Positions 8,360 through 16,999 are shown, counted from the first letter of the stretch. The stretch is DNA of 38,691 nucleotides from Lachnospiraceae bacterium (GCA_022796795.1 JAAWJI010000040.1:1-38691); one strand, 5' to 3'. The notes: generated by a model from the letters alone, not told the origin. Numbers and translations are program-made.

Positions 8360-8402
8360 ACGCTAAGTCATAGGAGACCAAAAAGATAAGCAGGAGGAAA
8401 CA

Positions 8403-10007
8403 GTGATGAAGAAAGTAATCAAAAACGGATGGATTATAGACGGAAGCGGGAATCCGGGATTTCAGGGAGATATCCTGCTGGCAGAGGGAAAGATCGAGAA
8501 AATCGCCTCTTCCATCGAGGCGCAGGGAGCGGAAGTGATTGATGCGGCAGGCCTGGTGGTGGCTCCCGGGTTTATTGATACCCACAGCCACAGCGATCTG
8601 CAGATCCTGGTGGAGCCGGAGGTGGCTCCCAAGGTCATGCAGGGAATCACCACAGAGGTTCTGGGCCAGGACGGCATTTCCATGGCTCCCCTTCCCAAGG
8701 AATATATCAGCCCCTGGAGAAAGAATCTGGCGGGTCTTGATGGAGACAGTGATGAGATCGACTGGACCTTTGAGAACACAGAAAACTATCTGCATATGAT
8801 CGATGCGGTAAAGCCGGGACTGAATGAGTGCTATCTGGTTCCCCACGGAAATATTCGTATGGAGGCCATGGGCCTGGAGAACCGTCTGCCAAACGAGGAG
8901 GAGCTGGAGAAGATGCGACAGATTACCCGCCGGGAAATGGAGGCGGGAGCCGTGGGACTCTCCACCGGACTGATCTATATGCCCTGCGCCTATTCCGAAT
9001 CCAAAGAGATTATTGAAATGTGTAAGGTGGTGGCAGAGTACGACGGAATCTTTGTAATTCATCAGAGAAGCGAGGCGGACACCATTTTGGATTCCATGGA
9101 AGAGGTTATAAAGATCGGCCGGGAGTCCGGCGTGAAGATCCATTACTCCCACTTTAAGGTGTGCGGAAAGAAGAACTGGGATAAGGTGGAGAAAGTGGTG
9201 GAGCTTCTGGAGGCAGCAAAGGCAGAGGGAATCCGGGTATCCTTTGACCAGTATCCCTACGTGGCCGGCAGTACCATGCTGGGCGTGATCCTGCCTCCCT
9301 GGGTGCATGACGGGGGCACGGACAAAGTACTGGAGCGCCTGGCAAATCCGGAGCTTCGGAAAAAAATGGTCTATGACATCGAGCATGGAATCCCCGGCTG
9401 GGACAATTTCGTGGAGTTCGCCGGACTGGATCAGATCTTTGTCACCAGCGTAAAAACAGAGAAGAATCAGGATGCCATCGGCTTAAGCTTAACCGAGCTT
9501 GGAAAGCTTCGGGGCAAGGATCCCTATGAGGCCACCTTTGATCTGCTCTATGAGGAGGAAAACGCCGTGGGCATGGTGGACTTCTACGGAACCGAGGAGC
9601 ATGTGATCCGCTTTATGAAGCGTCCGGAGATGAACGCCTGCACAGACGGACTTTTGGGCGGCAAACCCCATCCTCGTGTATACGGCGCATTTCCCCGGAT
9701 CCTGGGTAAATATGTGCGGGAGGAGAAGGCCTTTACCCTGGAGGAGGCTATCTACAAGATGACAAAGAAGCCAGCCACCACCTTCAACATGACCGGGCGT
9801 GGAGAGCTGAAGGAGGGCTATGCCGCAGACCTTTGCATTTTCAACCCGGAGACGATCATGGACAAGGGAACCTTTGTGGAGCCTATTCAGTATCCGGAGG
9901 GGATTGCGTATGTAATCATAGGCGGAGAAGTGACCGTGGAAAAAGGAAAGCACACGGGCAGAAGAAACGGTATGGTGCTGAGAATGAAAGGAAAAGAGGT
10001 AATTTAA
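8403..10007 (+). CDS. D-aminoacylase / N-acyl-D-amino-acid deacylase family amidohydrolase
   Basis: The 534-residue protein belongs to the metal-dependent amidohydrolase superfamily. Ligands are visible as HSH (H61, H63), H220 (FVIHQRSEAD), H250 (IHYSHFK) and catalytic D415 (NACTDG), matching the positions known for D-aminoacylases. The usual bridging cysteine of GNCG is replaced by Asp (GQDG, D90). Classical members release D-amino acids from N-acyl forms; related ones open cyclic ureides or act on dipeptides. In this operon it probably liberates an amino acid that DpaL or YgeY then processes. The gene sits one base before ridA, indicating tight co-translation. Confidence 0.85.
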   Translation: MMKKVIKNGWIIDGSGNPGFQGDILLAEGKIEKIASSIEAQGAEVIDAAGLVVAPGFIDTHSHSDLQILVEPEVAPKVMQGITTEVLGQDGISMAPLPKEYISPWRKNLAGLDGDSDEIDWTFENTENYLHMIDAVKPGLNECYLVPHGNIRMEAMGLENRLPNEEELEKMRQITRREMEAGAVGLSTGLIYMPCAYSESKEIIEMCKVVAEYDGIFVIHQRSEADTILDSMEEVIKIGRESGVKIHYSHFKVCGKKNWDKVEKVVELLEAAKAEGIRVSFDQYPYVAGSTMLGVILPPWVHDGGTDKVLERLANPELRKKMVYDIEHGIPGWDNFVEFAGLDQIFVTSVKTEKNQDAIGLSLTELGKLRGKDPYEATFDLLYEEENAVGMVDFYGTEEHVIRFMKRPEMNACTDGLLGGKPHPRVYGAFPRILGKYVREEKAFTLEEAIYKMTKKPATTFNMTGRGELKEGYAADLCIFNPETIMDKGTFVEPIQYPEGIAYVIIGGEVTVEKGKHTGRRNGMVLRMKGKEVI

Positions 10008-10008
10008 T

Positions 10009-10386
10009 ATGGCAAAGGAAATTATTTTTACAGAGAAGGCCCCCAAGGCTGTGGGACCCTACGTACAGGCAATCAAGAAGGACGGCATGGTGTACTGTTC
10101 CGGCCAGCTGGGCATTGACGTGGAAGCCGGCGGCCTGGCGGAGGGCGTGGAGGCCCAGGCCCATTGCTCCATGAAGAATCTGGGAGCCGTACTGGAGGCG
10201 GCCGGAAGCGATTACAAGAAGGTAATCAAGACGCTGATCTTCCTGACAGATATGAATGATTTCGCGGCAGTAAACAAGATCTATGAGTCCTACTTTGGCG
10301 GCGATTATCCCGCCCGCTCCTGCGTACAGGTAGCCAGGCTGCCCCTGGGGGGATTGGTAGAGATCGAGTGTATTGCGGAGGTCTAA
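10009..10386 (+). CDS. ridA: RidA family enamine/imine deaminase
   Basis: The 125-residue protein has the YjgF/YER057c/UK114 fold signatures GPYVQA, MVYCSGQLG and the carboxylate-binding arginine R103 in PARSCVQVARLP, plus E120. RidA hydrolyses 2-aminoacrylate and related imines made by PLP lyases. It starts one base after the amidohydrolase stop codon and is the last gene of the operon that begins with dpaL, whose reaction makes exactly such an intermediate, so a dedicated detoxifying or product-release role is likely. Confidence 0.93.
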   Translation: MAKEIIFTEKAPKAVGPYVQAIKKDGMVYCSGQLGIDVEAGGLAEGVEAQAHCSMKNLGAVLEAAGSDYKKVIKTLIFLTDMNDFAAVNKIYESYFGGDYPARSCVQVARLPLGGLVEIECIAEV

Positions 10387-10402
10387 TCCCTAGAAAGAAA
10401 AT

Positions 10403-10446
10403 GAGAACCCGTATTCCTTTTTTAGAGGATATGGGTTCTCTTTGTG
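10403..10446 (+). terminator. Terminator of the dpaL-ridA operon
   Basis: GAGAACCC (10403-10410) pairs with GGGTTCTC (10433-10440), extended inward by TAT/ATA and CC/GG pairing, followed by TTTGTGT. The T-tract is short, so some read-through into rpoN is possible. Confidence 0.65.
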
Positions 10447-10474
10447 TAATGGAAAGATGAAATGCTTTGTCTGC

Positions 10475-10503
10475 TTGCTTCACAAAGATATTCATGGTAA
10501 AAT
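10475..10503 (+). promoter_or_regulatory. Sigma-A promoter of rpoN (extended -10)
   Basis: TTGCTT (10475-10480) and TAAAAT (10498-10503) are 17 bases apart, with TG one base before the -10 hexamer. The rpoN start codon follows about 100 bases later. Confidence 0.6.
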
Positions 10504-10607
10504 GACAAAAAGGAACCGGATGGAATGTATGGCAGCTGCGCCATTCTTACATAGAGAGAAACAAAAGGAACTATTGTGGAAAGAACAATAAAAAGGGAGA
10601 CAGACTT

Positions 10608-11942
10608 ATGCAGAGCAGCTTGATCCTGGAACAGACGCAGAAACTCTCCGGCGCTCAGCTTCAATCGCTGAAGCTTCTGGCATGTACCAATCAGGAGCTG
10701 GATGCGCTGATGCAGACGGAATATCTGGAAAATCCCCTTCTGGAGGCCTCCACGGACCGGCAGGGGGAGGCCATGGAAAACCTGGAGAAATTTTATGAGA
10801 CCGGCGGTGCATCCTGCCAGGAGTCTTATGACAGTGAGAGGGATGACGAGGAGGACCGGCGGGGAGACGTGCGGGCCCGGGAACAGGGAACCCTGGAGCG
10901 CATGATTCTGGAGCAGCTGCCAGGCGGAGCGTATGACCCAAGGGAGTGGGAGCTGTTTCGGTACTTGTCCGGCTGTCTGGATGACAATGGATTTTTCACC
11001 TGCGAAACAGAGGAGATCGCCCGGGTATCCGGATACAGCCCGGAACAGATTGAGGCCTGCCTTTCCAGGCTTAAGGACCTGGAGCCGGCGGGGATTTTTG
11101 CCAGAGATCTGTCCGAATGCCTGACTTTGCAGCTGCGGCGGGCTGGAGTGGAGGATCCCAAGCTCTATCAGATGGCAGAGGAATATCTGGGAGAGATTCT
11201 TCAGGGTCATGTGAGCAAGGTGACCCGGGAGCTTCACATATCCACGGCCCAGGCAAAGGAATATATGCGGATCTTAAGCATGTTGAACCCCAGACCCCTG
11301 GCAGGAGGCAGCAGGGAGACCCAGTACCTGATTCCGGATATTCTGGTAATCCGGGAGGGAGACAGCTGGAAAGCAGAGCTCAACGACCGCTGGATGGGAG
11401 AATACCGCCTGAACGACTATTATATTCATATGATGGAGAACGCCCAGGATCCGCAGCTTAAGGAATATTTTGCGGAAAAGCTAAGACGGGCCAGATACCT
11501 TCTGGAATGTGTGGAGCAGCGCAGAAACACTATATTGCGGATCGTACATACAATTCTGAATTACCAGGAGGGTTATTTCCTTCGGGGAGAGCCTTTGAAG
11601 CCGATGACCCAGGAGGAGATCGCCGGGATTTTAAAGGTTCATACCTCCACAGTGAGCCGGGCAGTAAAAGGGAAATATTTGCAGTATCAGAGGACGGTGC
11701 AGCTGAAGGATTTGTTTTCCGGGGCGGTTTCCCGGGAGGAATGCGTGTCGTCCGAGGATGTGAAGGACAGAATCCGGGTCTTGATTCGGGAGGAGAGCCG
11801 GGATAAACCCTTAAGCGACGCCAGACTGGAGGCTTTGCTGGCAGAGGATGGGATTAAGGTTTCCCGGAGAACCATTGCGAAATACCGGGAGCAGATGGGG
11901 ATTGTGGATTCCCAGACCCGTGGATATCTGCAGCACTTATAA
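10608..11942 (+). CDS. rpoN: RNA polymerase sigma-54 factor
   Basis: The 444-residue protein has the glutamine- and leucine-rich region I that contacts activators (residues about 4-46, LILEQTQKLSGAQLQSLKLL), an acidic linker, a core-binding region, a helix-turn-helix (EEIAGILKVHTSTVSRAVK) and the diagnostic RpoN box SRRTIAKYR at 419-427. It directs polymerase to -24/-12 promoters and needs an AAA+ activator. Finding it immediately downstream of a sigma-54 activator, a -24/-12 promoter and the target operon makes a compact regulatory module, although rpoN has its own sigma-A promoter. It is followed after 32 bases by an FGGY kinase gene. Confidence 0.96.
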   Translation: MQSSLILEQTQKLSGAQLQSLKLLACTNQELDALMQTEYLENPLLEASTDRQGEAMENLEKFYETGGASCQESYDSERDDEEDRRGDVRAREQGTLERMILEQLPGGAYDPREWELFRYLSGCLDDNGFFTCETEEIARVSGYSPEQIEACLSRLKDLEPAGIFARDLSECLTLQLRRAGVEDPKLYQMAEEYLGEILQGHVSKVTRELHISTAQAKEYMRILSMLNPRPLAGGSRETQYLIPDILVIREGDSWKAELNDRWMGEYRLNDYYIHMMENAQDPQLKEYFAEKLRRARYLLECVEQRRNTILRIVHTILNYQEGYFLRGEPLKPMTQEEIAGILKVHTSTVSRAVKGKYLQYQRTVQLKDLFSGAVSREECVSSEDVKDRIRVLIREESRDKPLSDARLEALLAEDGIKVSRRTIAKYREQMGIVDSQTRGYLQHL

Positions 11943-11974
11943 ATGAAAAACAAACACAGAAAGGCAGGGATCCC

Positions 11975-13462
11975 ATGGAACGCTTTTTGATTGCCCATGA
12001 CCTGGGCACATCAGGAAATAAAGCTACATTGTTTACTACCTCAGGAAAGGTGGTGCGAAGCTTTACCGTGCCTTATTCGGTGCGGTTTTTCAACGGAAAT
12101 TATGCGGAGCAGGATCCGGAAAATTGGTGGGACGCCATGTGTGACGCCACCCGGGCCGTGCTGGAGGGAGAGGATGCCTCCCGGGTGGCCGCCGTGTCTT
12201 TCAGCGCTCAGATGCAGGCTTGTTTGGTGGTGGATCAGCACGGGACGCCTTTGCGGGATGCCATGATCTGGGCGGACCAGCGGGCTGTGGAGGAGGCGCG
12301 GATCCTGGAAGAAAAAATCGGGGCCAATCGCATGTATAAGCTTACGGGACACCGGGTCAGTGCCTGTTACAGCATTGAGAAGCTTATGTGGCTCAAAAGG
12401 CATGAGCCGGAGAATTACGCAAAGACTCACAAGATGCTCCAGGCCAAGGACTATGTGATTCACCGCCTTACCGGGAATTTTGTCACGGATTACTCCGACG
12501 CTTCCGGCACCAACGCCCTGGATCTTAAGAAGCTTTGCTGGTCGGAGGAGATTTTGCAGGCGGCGGGGATTGACCGGGAGAAGCTGCCGGATCTGAAAAA
12601 ATCCACAGATATTGCCGGCTATGTGCAGGAGCGTATTGCCGGGGAGTGCGGTCTGCCTGCAGGAACGCCCATTGTGTGCGGTGGCGGGGACGGCCCCTGT
12701 TCCGCAGTGGGAGCGGCTTGCATTGACGACGGGGAACTGTATCTGACTTACGGCACCTCAGCTTGGATTGGAGGCACTACGAAAGAGCCTTTTTTGGACG
12801 AAGATAAGATTTTATACTGCTTTGCCCATGTGATTCCGGGGAAATACATGCCCTGCGGAGCCATGCAGGCAGCGGGCAGCTCCTTTGCCTACATGCAGGA
12901 TAATCTTTGCGACGATATCTCCTATGAGGAGATGGGCCGCATGGTGGAGAAGTCCCCGGTAGGGGCCAAGAATCTGATCTTCCTGCCCTACATGCTGGGA
13001 GAGCGCAGTCCCCGCTGGAACCCCAATACCAGCGCGGCCTTTCTGGGGATCAAGCCGGAGCATGAGAAGAAGGACTATGTGCGGGCTGTGCTGGAGGGCG
13101 TGGCTATGAACATGGAGCTGATTCTGAAGGCCTACCGGAAATACCTGCCGGTGGAAAAAATGGTTCTCACCGGGGGAGGCGCCAGAGCGGATGTGACGGC
13201 CCAGATCCTGGCGGATGTGCTGCAGGTGGAGCTTGCCCGGCCGGATCAGGTGTCTATCGCTACCTCTATCGGGGCGGCTGTTATTGCCGGAGTAGGCGTG
13301 GAGATTTTCAAGGATTTCGATCAGGTGCGACGGTTCCTGAAATTTGAAGATCAGGTGAAGCCTGTGGAGCGGCATGTGAAGATTTATGAGAAGCTTAAAC
13401 CTGTCTTTGATGAGGCGTATACGTGTATGCTGCCCTTGTATGAGCGGATCTCAAAGCTGTAA
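11975..13462 (+). CDS. FGGY family carbohydrate kinase (xylulokinase-like)
   Basis: The 495-residue protein has the N-terminal ATPase motif AHDLGTSGNKA (D9), the sugar-contacting segment SFSAQMQ, WADQRA, the catalytic aspartate D239 in GGGDGP and the C-terminal adenosine motif TGGGARAD. These fit FGGY kinases that phosphorylate pentuloses or polyols with ATP; the closest resemblance is to xylulokinase, but the substrate is not certain. It lies 32 bases after rpoN without a terminator and may share its transcript. A ribokinase gene follows after 232 bases. Confidence 0.88.
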   Translation: MERFLIAHDLGTSGNKATLFTTSGKVVRSFTVPYSVRFFNGNYAEQDPENWWDAMCDATRAVLEGEDASRVAAVSFSAQMQACLVVDQHGTPLRDAMIWADQRAVEEARILEEKIGANRMYKLTGHRVSACYSIEKLMWLKRHEPENYAKTHKMLQAKDYVIHRLTGNFVTDYSDASGTNALDLKKLCWSEEILQAAGIDREKLPDLKKSTDIAGYVQERIAGECGLPAGTPIVCGGGDGPCSAVGAACIDDGELYLTYGTSAWIGGTTKEPFLDEDKILYCFAHVIPGKYMPCGAMQAAGSSFAYMQDNLCDDISYEEMGRMVEKSPVGAKNLIFLPYMLGERSPRWNPNTSAAFLGIKPEHEKKDYVRAVLEGVAMNMELILKAYRKYLPVEKMVLTGGGARADVTAQILADVLQVELARPDQVSIATSIGAAVIAGVGVEIFKDFDQVRRFLKFEDQVKPVERHVKIYEKLKPVFDEAYTCMLPLYERISKL

Positions 13463-13694
13463 GATTTCCGGGTGCAGGAGTTGGGGACAGTGTAAAAAGG
13501 AGCAAAGCGGCCCTCCGGTACAATGGCGCAGATAGAACTTGGGGCGGCGGAGGGAAGGGCAACACGCCTGAAAGCGGGAGAATAGCAGGAGAGAGGAAAA
13601 GAAAAAAGAAAAAGAAGAGACAGCGGTTGCTGAGGACGAGAATCCAGGCAGACGCCGACTCCTAAAATAATTTAAACCAGGGAGGATTCCAACC

Positions 13695-14591
13695 ATGAAG
13701 GTACTTGATTTTGGCTCATTAAACTATGACTATGTGTACAATGTGGATCACATGCTGCTGCCCGGGGAGACCCAGGCTTCCACAGGCATGGAGACCTTTT
13801 GCGGAGGCAAGGGACTGAACCAGTCCATGGCCCTGGCAAAGGCCGGTGTGCCCGTGTACATGGCCGGCTCCATTGGGGAGGAGGGTCAGCAGTTTCTGGA
13901 TCTCTGCCAGGAGAATCAGGTGAATACAGAGATGATCCGCCAGATTCCGGGAAAGAGCGGCCACACCATTATTCAGGTAGACAAGGACGCCCAGAACAGC
14001 ATCCTGCTTTTTGGGGGAGCCAATCGCAGCCAGAGCCGGGAACATATGGACCAGGTGCTGGAGCATTTTAGTAAGGGAGACATTATTCTTCTGCAGAATG
14101 AGATCAATGAGCTGGATTACCTTATTGATAAGGCTTATGAGCGGGAGATGACCATTGTGCTCAATCCTTCTCCCTTTGACAGCGCCCTGGAGGCCTGCGA
14201 TATGTCCAAGGTGTCCATCTTCCTGCTCAATGAGGTGGAGGGCGCACAGGTAGCTGGAGGCAGCAAGGATCCAGATGAGATATTGGGACTGCTGCGGGAG
14301 AAATTCCCCCATGCCCAGGTGGTTCTGACCCTGGGAAAGGATGGGGCTGTCTATCAGGACAACCGGACCGGAGAGCGGACTGCCCAGCCCTGTATCCCTG
14401 TGAAGGCTGTGGACACTACAGCGGCTGGGGATACCTTTACAGGATATTTCATTGCCGGACTGTTGAAGGAGATGCCAATGGCGGACATTATGCGCATGTG
14501 TGCCACAGCATCCTCCATTGCCGTGTCCCGCAAGGGGGCTACGGCATCCATTCCTTCTGTGGAAGAAGTGGAAGAGCAGCTGTCTAAATAA
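13695..14591 (+). CDS. rbsK: Ribokinase (PfkB family)
   Basis: The 298-residue protein has the PfkB signature 1 region with the substrate loop GGKGLNQ (37-43) and signature 2 DTTAAGDTFTG with catalytic base D246 and the anion hole AAGD. Length and motifs fit ribokinase, which makes ribose 5-phosphate from ribose and ATP; another sugar or nucleoside substrate is possible. It follows an FGGY kinase in the same orientation and has GGGAGGA 7-8 bases before the start. A strong terminator follows. Confidence 0.85.
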   Translation: MKVLDFGSLNYDYVYNVDHMLLPGETQASTGMETFCGGKGLNQSMALAKAGVPVYMAGSIGEEGQQFLDLCQENQVNTEMIRQIPGKSGHTIIQVDKDAQNSILLFGGANRSQSREHMDQVLEHFSKGDIILLQNEINELDYLIDKAYEREMTIVLNPSPFDSALEACDMSKVSIFLLNEVEGAQVAGGSKDPDEILGLLREKFPHAQVVLTLGKDGAVYQDNRTGERTAQPCIPVKAVDTTAAGDTFTGYFIAGLLKEMPMADIMRMCATASSIAVSRKGATASIPSVEEVEEQLSK

Positions 14592-14597
14592 CCAAAG

Positions 14598-14641
14598 AGT
14601 GCCGCTTCGTTTTTGCTTGTTACAACGAAGCGGCACTTTTG
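14598..14641 (+). terminator. Strong terminator after rbsK, possibly bidirectional
   Basis: A perfect 14-bp stem, AGTGCCGCTTCGTT (14598-14611) with AACGAAGCGGCACT (14624-14637), is followed by TTTTGCG. A short A-run on the other side means it may also help end htpG transcripts that arrive from the opposite strand. Confidence 0.88.
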
Positions 14642-14686
14642 CGTCTTGTACTGTTTTGCGTCTTGTATTAACTTCTGTCTTGTCTT

Positions 14687-16750
14687 TTATTTGGCAAGGA
14701 GCATCATAATCTCATTGCTTCTGGCAATAAACTTGGTCATCTCCTCCGGAGACAGAGGCTTATTGCTGATCATGGCCAGGTCATAGAGCTGCTGGCAGAA
14801 CATGGGCACATGGTCAGAATCTCTGTGTTCCAGAATATACTGTACCAGCTTATGGTTGGCGTTGAGCACCAGGGTCTCATTTCCGCCGAACATGGAGGGA
14901 TCCATGCCGGCCATGCCGTACATCTTCATCATCTCCTGCATGCGGCGGCTTTCCTCTGAGAGAGTCACCATGGAGGAAATATTCTCGTTTTTCAGCTTCT
15001 CCACCTTTACATCCAGCTTATCGTTGGAGAGAGCCTGACGGAAAATCTCAGTCAGGGACTGGGCGGTCTCTTTCAGATCCTCGGTGGAGACGGTTTCCTT
15101 CAGCTCGTCAGTCAGGTCCGCGTCTATGCGCAGGAAGCGCACATCCTCACGCTTGGACTCCAGATGGGAGATAAAGGGAGAGTCAATGTTGTGCTTCAGG
15201 ATCACAGCGTTTTTGCCCTCCTCCCGGAAGAGGTTGATGTACTGGCTCTGCTGGATCTCATCGGTCACATAGAAGATGTTGGTCTTCTCCGGCTCCTTGT
15301 CTTCGGACTCCCCGGACTCCTCTTCGGGATTCTCCACAATATCTACTTCCGGCTCCTCCGGGTTTTCTTCCTTTTCCGGAACCAGATCCTTGAGGGTCTC
15401 ATACTTGCCGTCCAGATCCTTAAAGAGGATGTAGTCGGTCATTTTCTCGCTGAATTTCTCGTCCTTGATGCAGCCGAACTTAATAAAGGGATTGATGTCG
15501 TCCCAGTATTTCTCATAGTTCTCCCGGTCAGTCTTGCACATGCCGGACAGCTTATCCGCCACCTTCTTGGAGATGTAGTCGGAGATCTTCTGCACAAAGC
15601 CGTCGTTTTGCAGGGCGCTTCGGGATACGTTTAAGGGCAGGTCCGGACAGTCGATAACGCCCTTTAGGAGCATGAGGAATTCCGGAATAACCTCCTTGAT
15701 GTTATCGGCAATAAACACCTGGTTGTTGTAAAGCTTGATGGTTCCCTCAATGGAATCGTACTCTGTGTTGATCTTGGGGAAATACAGGATGCCCTTCAGG
15801 TTAAAGGGATAGTCCATGTTCAGATGGATCCAGAACAGGGGCTCCTTGTAATCCATGAAAACTTTCCGGTAAAAGGCCAGGTACTCTTCCCGGTCGCACT
15901 CGTTGGGATGCTTGGTCCAGAGAGGATGGGTGTCGCTTAAGGATACAGGGCGCTTGTTGATCTTGGCCTTATCTCTGGCAGGAGAGATCTCCTTGACCTC
16001 TTTGGTGCCGTCCTCGTTTTCCACTTCCTCCGTCTTGGCCTCCTCATGGATCCGCTCTACCACCACGTCGTCCTCGGTGACATCCGCCGCGTCAATGGTC
16101 TCGTATTCCTGCTCTGCATTGGCCTTCTCCAGGAAGATTTCCGTGGGCATGAAGGAGCAGTATTTCTGGATGACCTCCCTGGCCCGGTATTCGTTGGCAA
16201 ACTCCAGGCTGTCCTCGTTGAGGAACAGGGTGATCTCTGTACCTACCTGGGTGCGAGTTCCCTGAGAGATTTCGTACTCTGTGCCACCATCGCACTCCCA
16301 GTGTACAGGTACGGCGTCCTTCTGATAGGAGAGGGTGTCGATGTGCACCTCGTCGGCCACCATAAAGGCAGAGTAGAAGCCCAGGCCAAAGTGACCGATG
16401 ATCTGATCCTCGTTGGCTTTATCCTTGTATTTTTCCAGGAAATCCGTGGCGCCGGAGAAGGCGATCTGCGTAATATACTCTTCCACCTCAGCTTCGGTCA
16501 TACCAAGACCTGTATCAATGAATTTCAGGGTCTTTTCCTCAGGGTTCACAATGACTTTTACCTGGTTCTTAAACTTGTCCGGGTAGGTGTATTCTCCCAT
16601 CATCTCAAGCTTTTTCAGCTTGGTGATGGCGTCGCAGCCATTGGAGATCAGCTCCCGGAAGAAAATGTCGTGGTCGGAATACAGCCATTTTTTAATAATA
16701 GGAAAAATATTTTCGCTGTTGATGGAAAGACTTCCACGTCTGTTGCTCAT
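14687..16750 (-). CDS. htpG: Molecular chaperone HtpG (Hsp90)
   Basis: The 687-residue protein shows the GHKL ATP-binding domain (FFRELISNGCDAI, DTGLGMT, GHFGLGFYSAFMVAD), the middle domain (KGILYFP, LPLNVSRSALQ) and an acidic linker. It is an ATP-driven cytosolic chaperone. The start at 16750 (MSNRRG) has AGGAG 11 bases upstream and is preferred to an in-frame GTG at 16762 that overlaps the ribosome site. A perfect CIRCE element, two promoters and a foldable leader lie upstream, so HrcA-controlled heat-shock expression is expected. In Bacillus subtilis htpG is not in the HrcA regulon, so this wiring differs from that model. Confidence 0.97.
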   Translation of the reverse strand: MSNRRGSLSINSENIFPIIKKWLYSDHDIFFRELISNGCDAITKLKKLEMMGEYTYPDKFKNQVKVIVNPEEKTLKFIDTGLGMTEAEVEEYITQIAFSGATDFLEKYKDKANEDQIIGHFGLGFYSAFMVADEVHIDTLSYQKDAVPVHWECDGGTEYEISQGTRTQVGTEITLFLNEDSLEFANEYRAREVIQKYCSFMPTEIFLEKANAEQEYETIDAADVTEDDVVVERIHEEAKTEEVENEDGTKEVKEISPARDKAKINKRPVSLSDTHPLWTKHPNECDREEYLAFYRKVFMDYKEPLFWIHLNMDYPFNLKGILYFPKINTEYDSIEGTIKLYNNQVFIADNIKEVIPEFLMLLKGVIDCPDLPLNVSRSALQNDGFVQKISDYISKKVADKLSGMCKTDRENYEKYWDDINPFIKFGCIKDEKFSEKMTDYILFKDLDGKYETLKDLVPEKEENPEEPEVDIVENPEEESGESEDKEPEKTNIFYVTDEIQQSQYINLFREEGKNAVILKHNIDSPFISHLESKREDVRFLRIDADLTDELKETVSTEDLKETAQSLTEIFRQALSNDKLDVKVEKLKNENISSMVTLSEESRRMQEMMKMYGMAGMDPSMFGGNETLVLNANHKLVQYILEHRDSDHVPMFCQQLYDLAMISNKPLSPEEMTKFIARSNEIMMLLAK

Positions 16751-16791
16751 GGATTCATACACTCCTTCTAATTCATAATATTTGATTTTTT

Positions 16792-16844
16792 GCGATTCAC
16801 AGCCCTGGGTAAATGCAGCTGTCTTTCCACAGACTGCAAATCGC
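16792..16844 (-). promoter_or_regulatory. Structured 5' leader of htpG
   Basis: In the htpG leader, GCGATT (16844-16839) pairs with AATCGC (16797-16792), enclosing a hairpin TGCAG-t-CTGT/ACAG-c-TGCA with a six-base loop. It lies about 30 bases above the ribosome site and would be present in transcripts from either predicted promoter. Confidence 0.5.
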
Positions 16845-16867
16845 AGCAGCTTTGTTGATCTGTAACA

Positions 16868-16896
16868 ATTTTAATACGCCGGTTGAGAAAAGTCAA
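16868..16896 (-). promoter_or_regulatory. Promoter P2 of htpG
   Basis: On the minus strand TTGACT (16896-16891) and TAAAAT (16873-16868) are 17 bases apart. CIRCE lies immediately upstream of the -35 hexamer. Confidence 0.55.
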
Positions 16897-16903
16897 TAGA
16901 AAA

Positions 16904-16930
16904 TTAGCACTCAAATCACATGAGTGCTAA
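16904..16930. promoter_or_regulatory. CIRCE element (HrcA operator)
   Basis: TTAGCACTC (16904-16912), nine spacer bases, then GAGTGCTAA (16922-16930): a perfect match to the CIRCE consensus bound by the heat-shock repressor HrcA. It covers the predicted start of transcription from htpG promoter P1. No hrcA gene is in the window. Confidence 0.97.
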
Positions 16931-16936
16931 CAAAAA

Positions 16937-16942
16937 ATTATA
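16937..16942 (-). promoter_or_regulatory. -10 hexamer of htpG promoter P1
   Basis: TATAAT on the minus strand lies six bases upstream of CIRCE, so transcription would start inside the operator, the normal arrangement for HrcA repression. The matching -35 (TTGTTT) is 19 bases away, so it is weak. Confidence 0.45.
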
Positions 16943-16970
16943 AATTTTCTAAAATTTTTATAAACAAGCG

Positions 16971-16999
16971 TTGTTTTGCACCGGGGAATATAGTAGAAT
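16971..16999 (+). promoter_or_regulatory. Promoter of the cupin gene
   Basis: TTGTTT (16971-16976) and TAGAAT (16994-16999) are 17 bases apart, about 60 bases before the cupin start codon and pointing away from htpG. Confidence 0.5.

Noticed and set aside
13463..13694. 232-base gap between the FGGY kinase and rbsK
   Set aside because: Searched for a promoter, terminator or small gene; only purine-rich sequence and the rbsK ribosome site were seen, so nothing is called.
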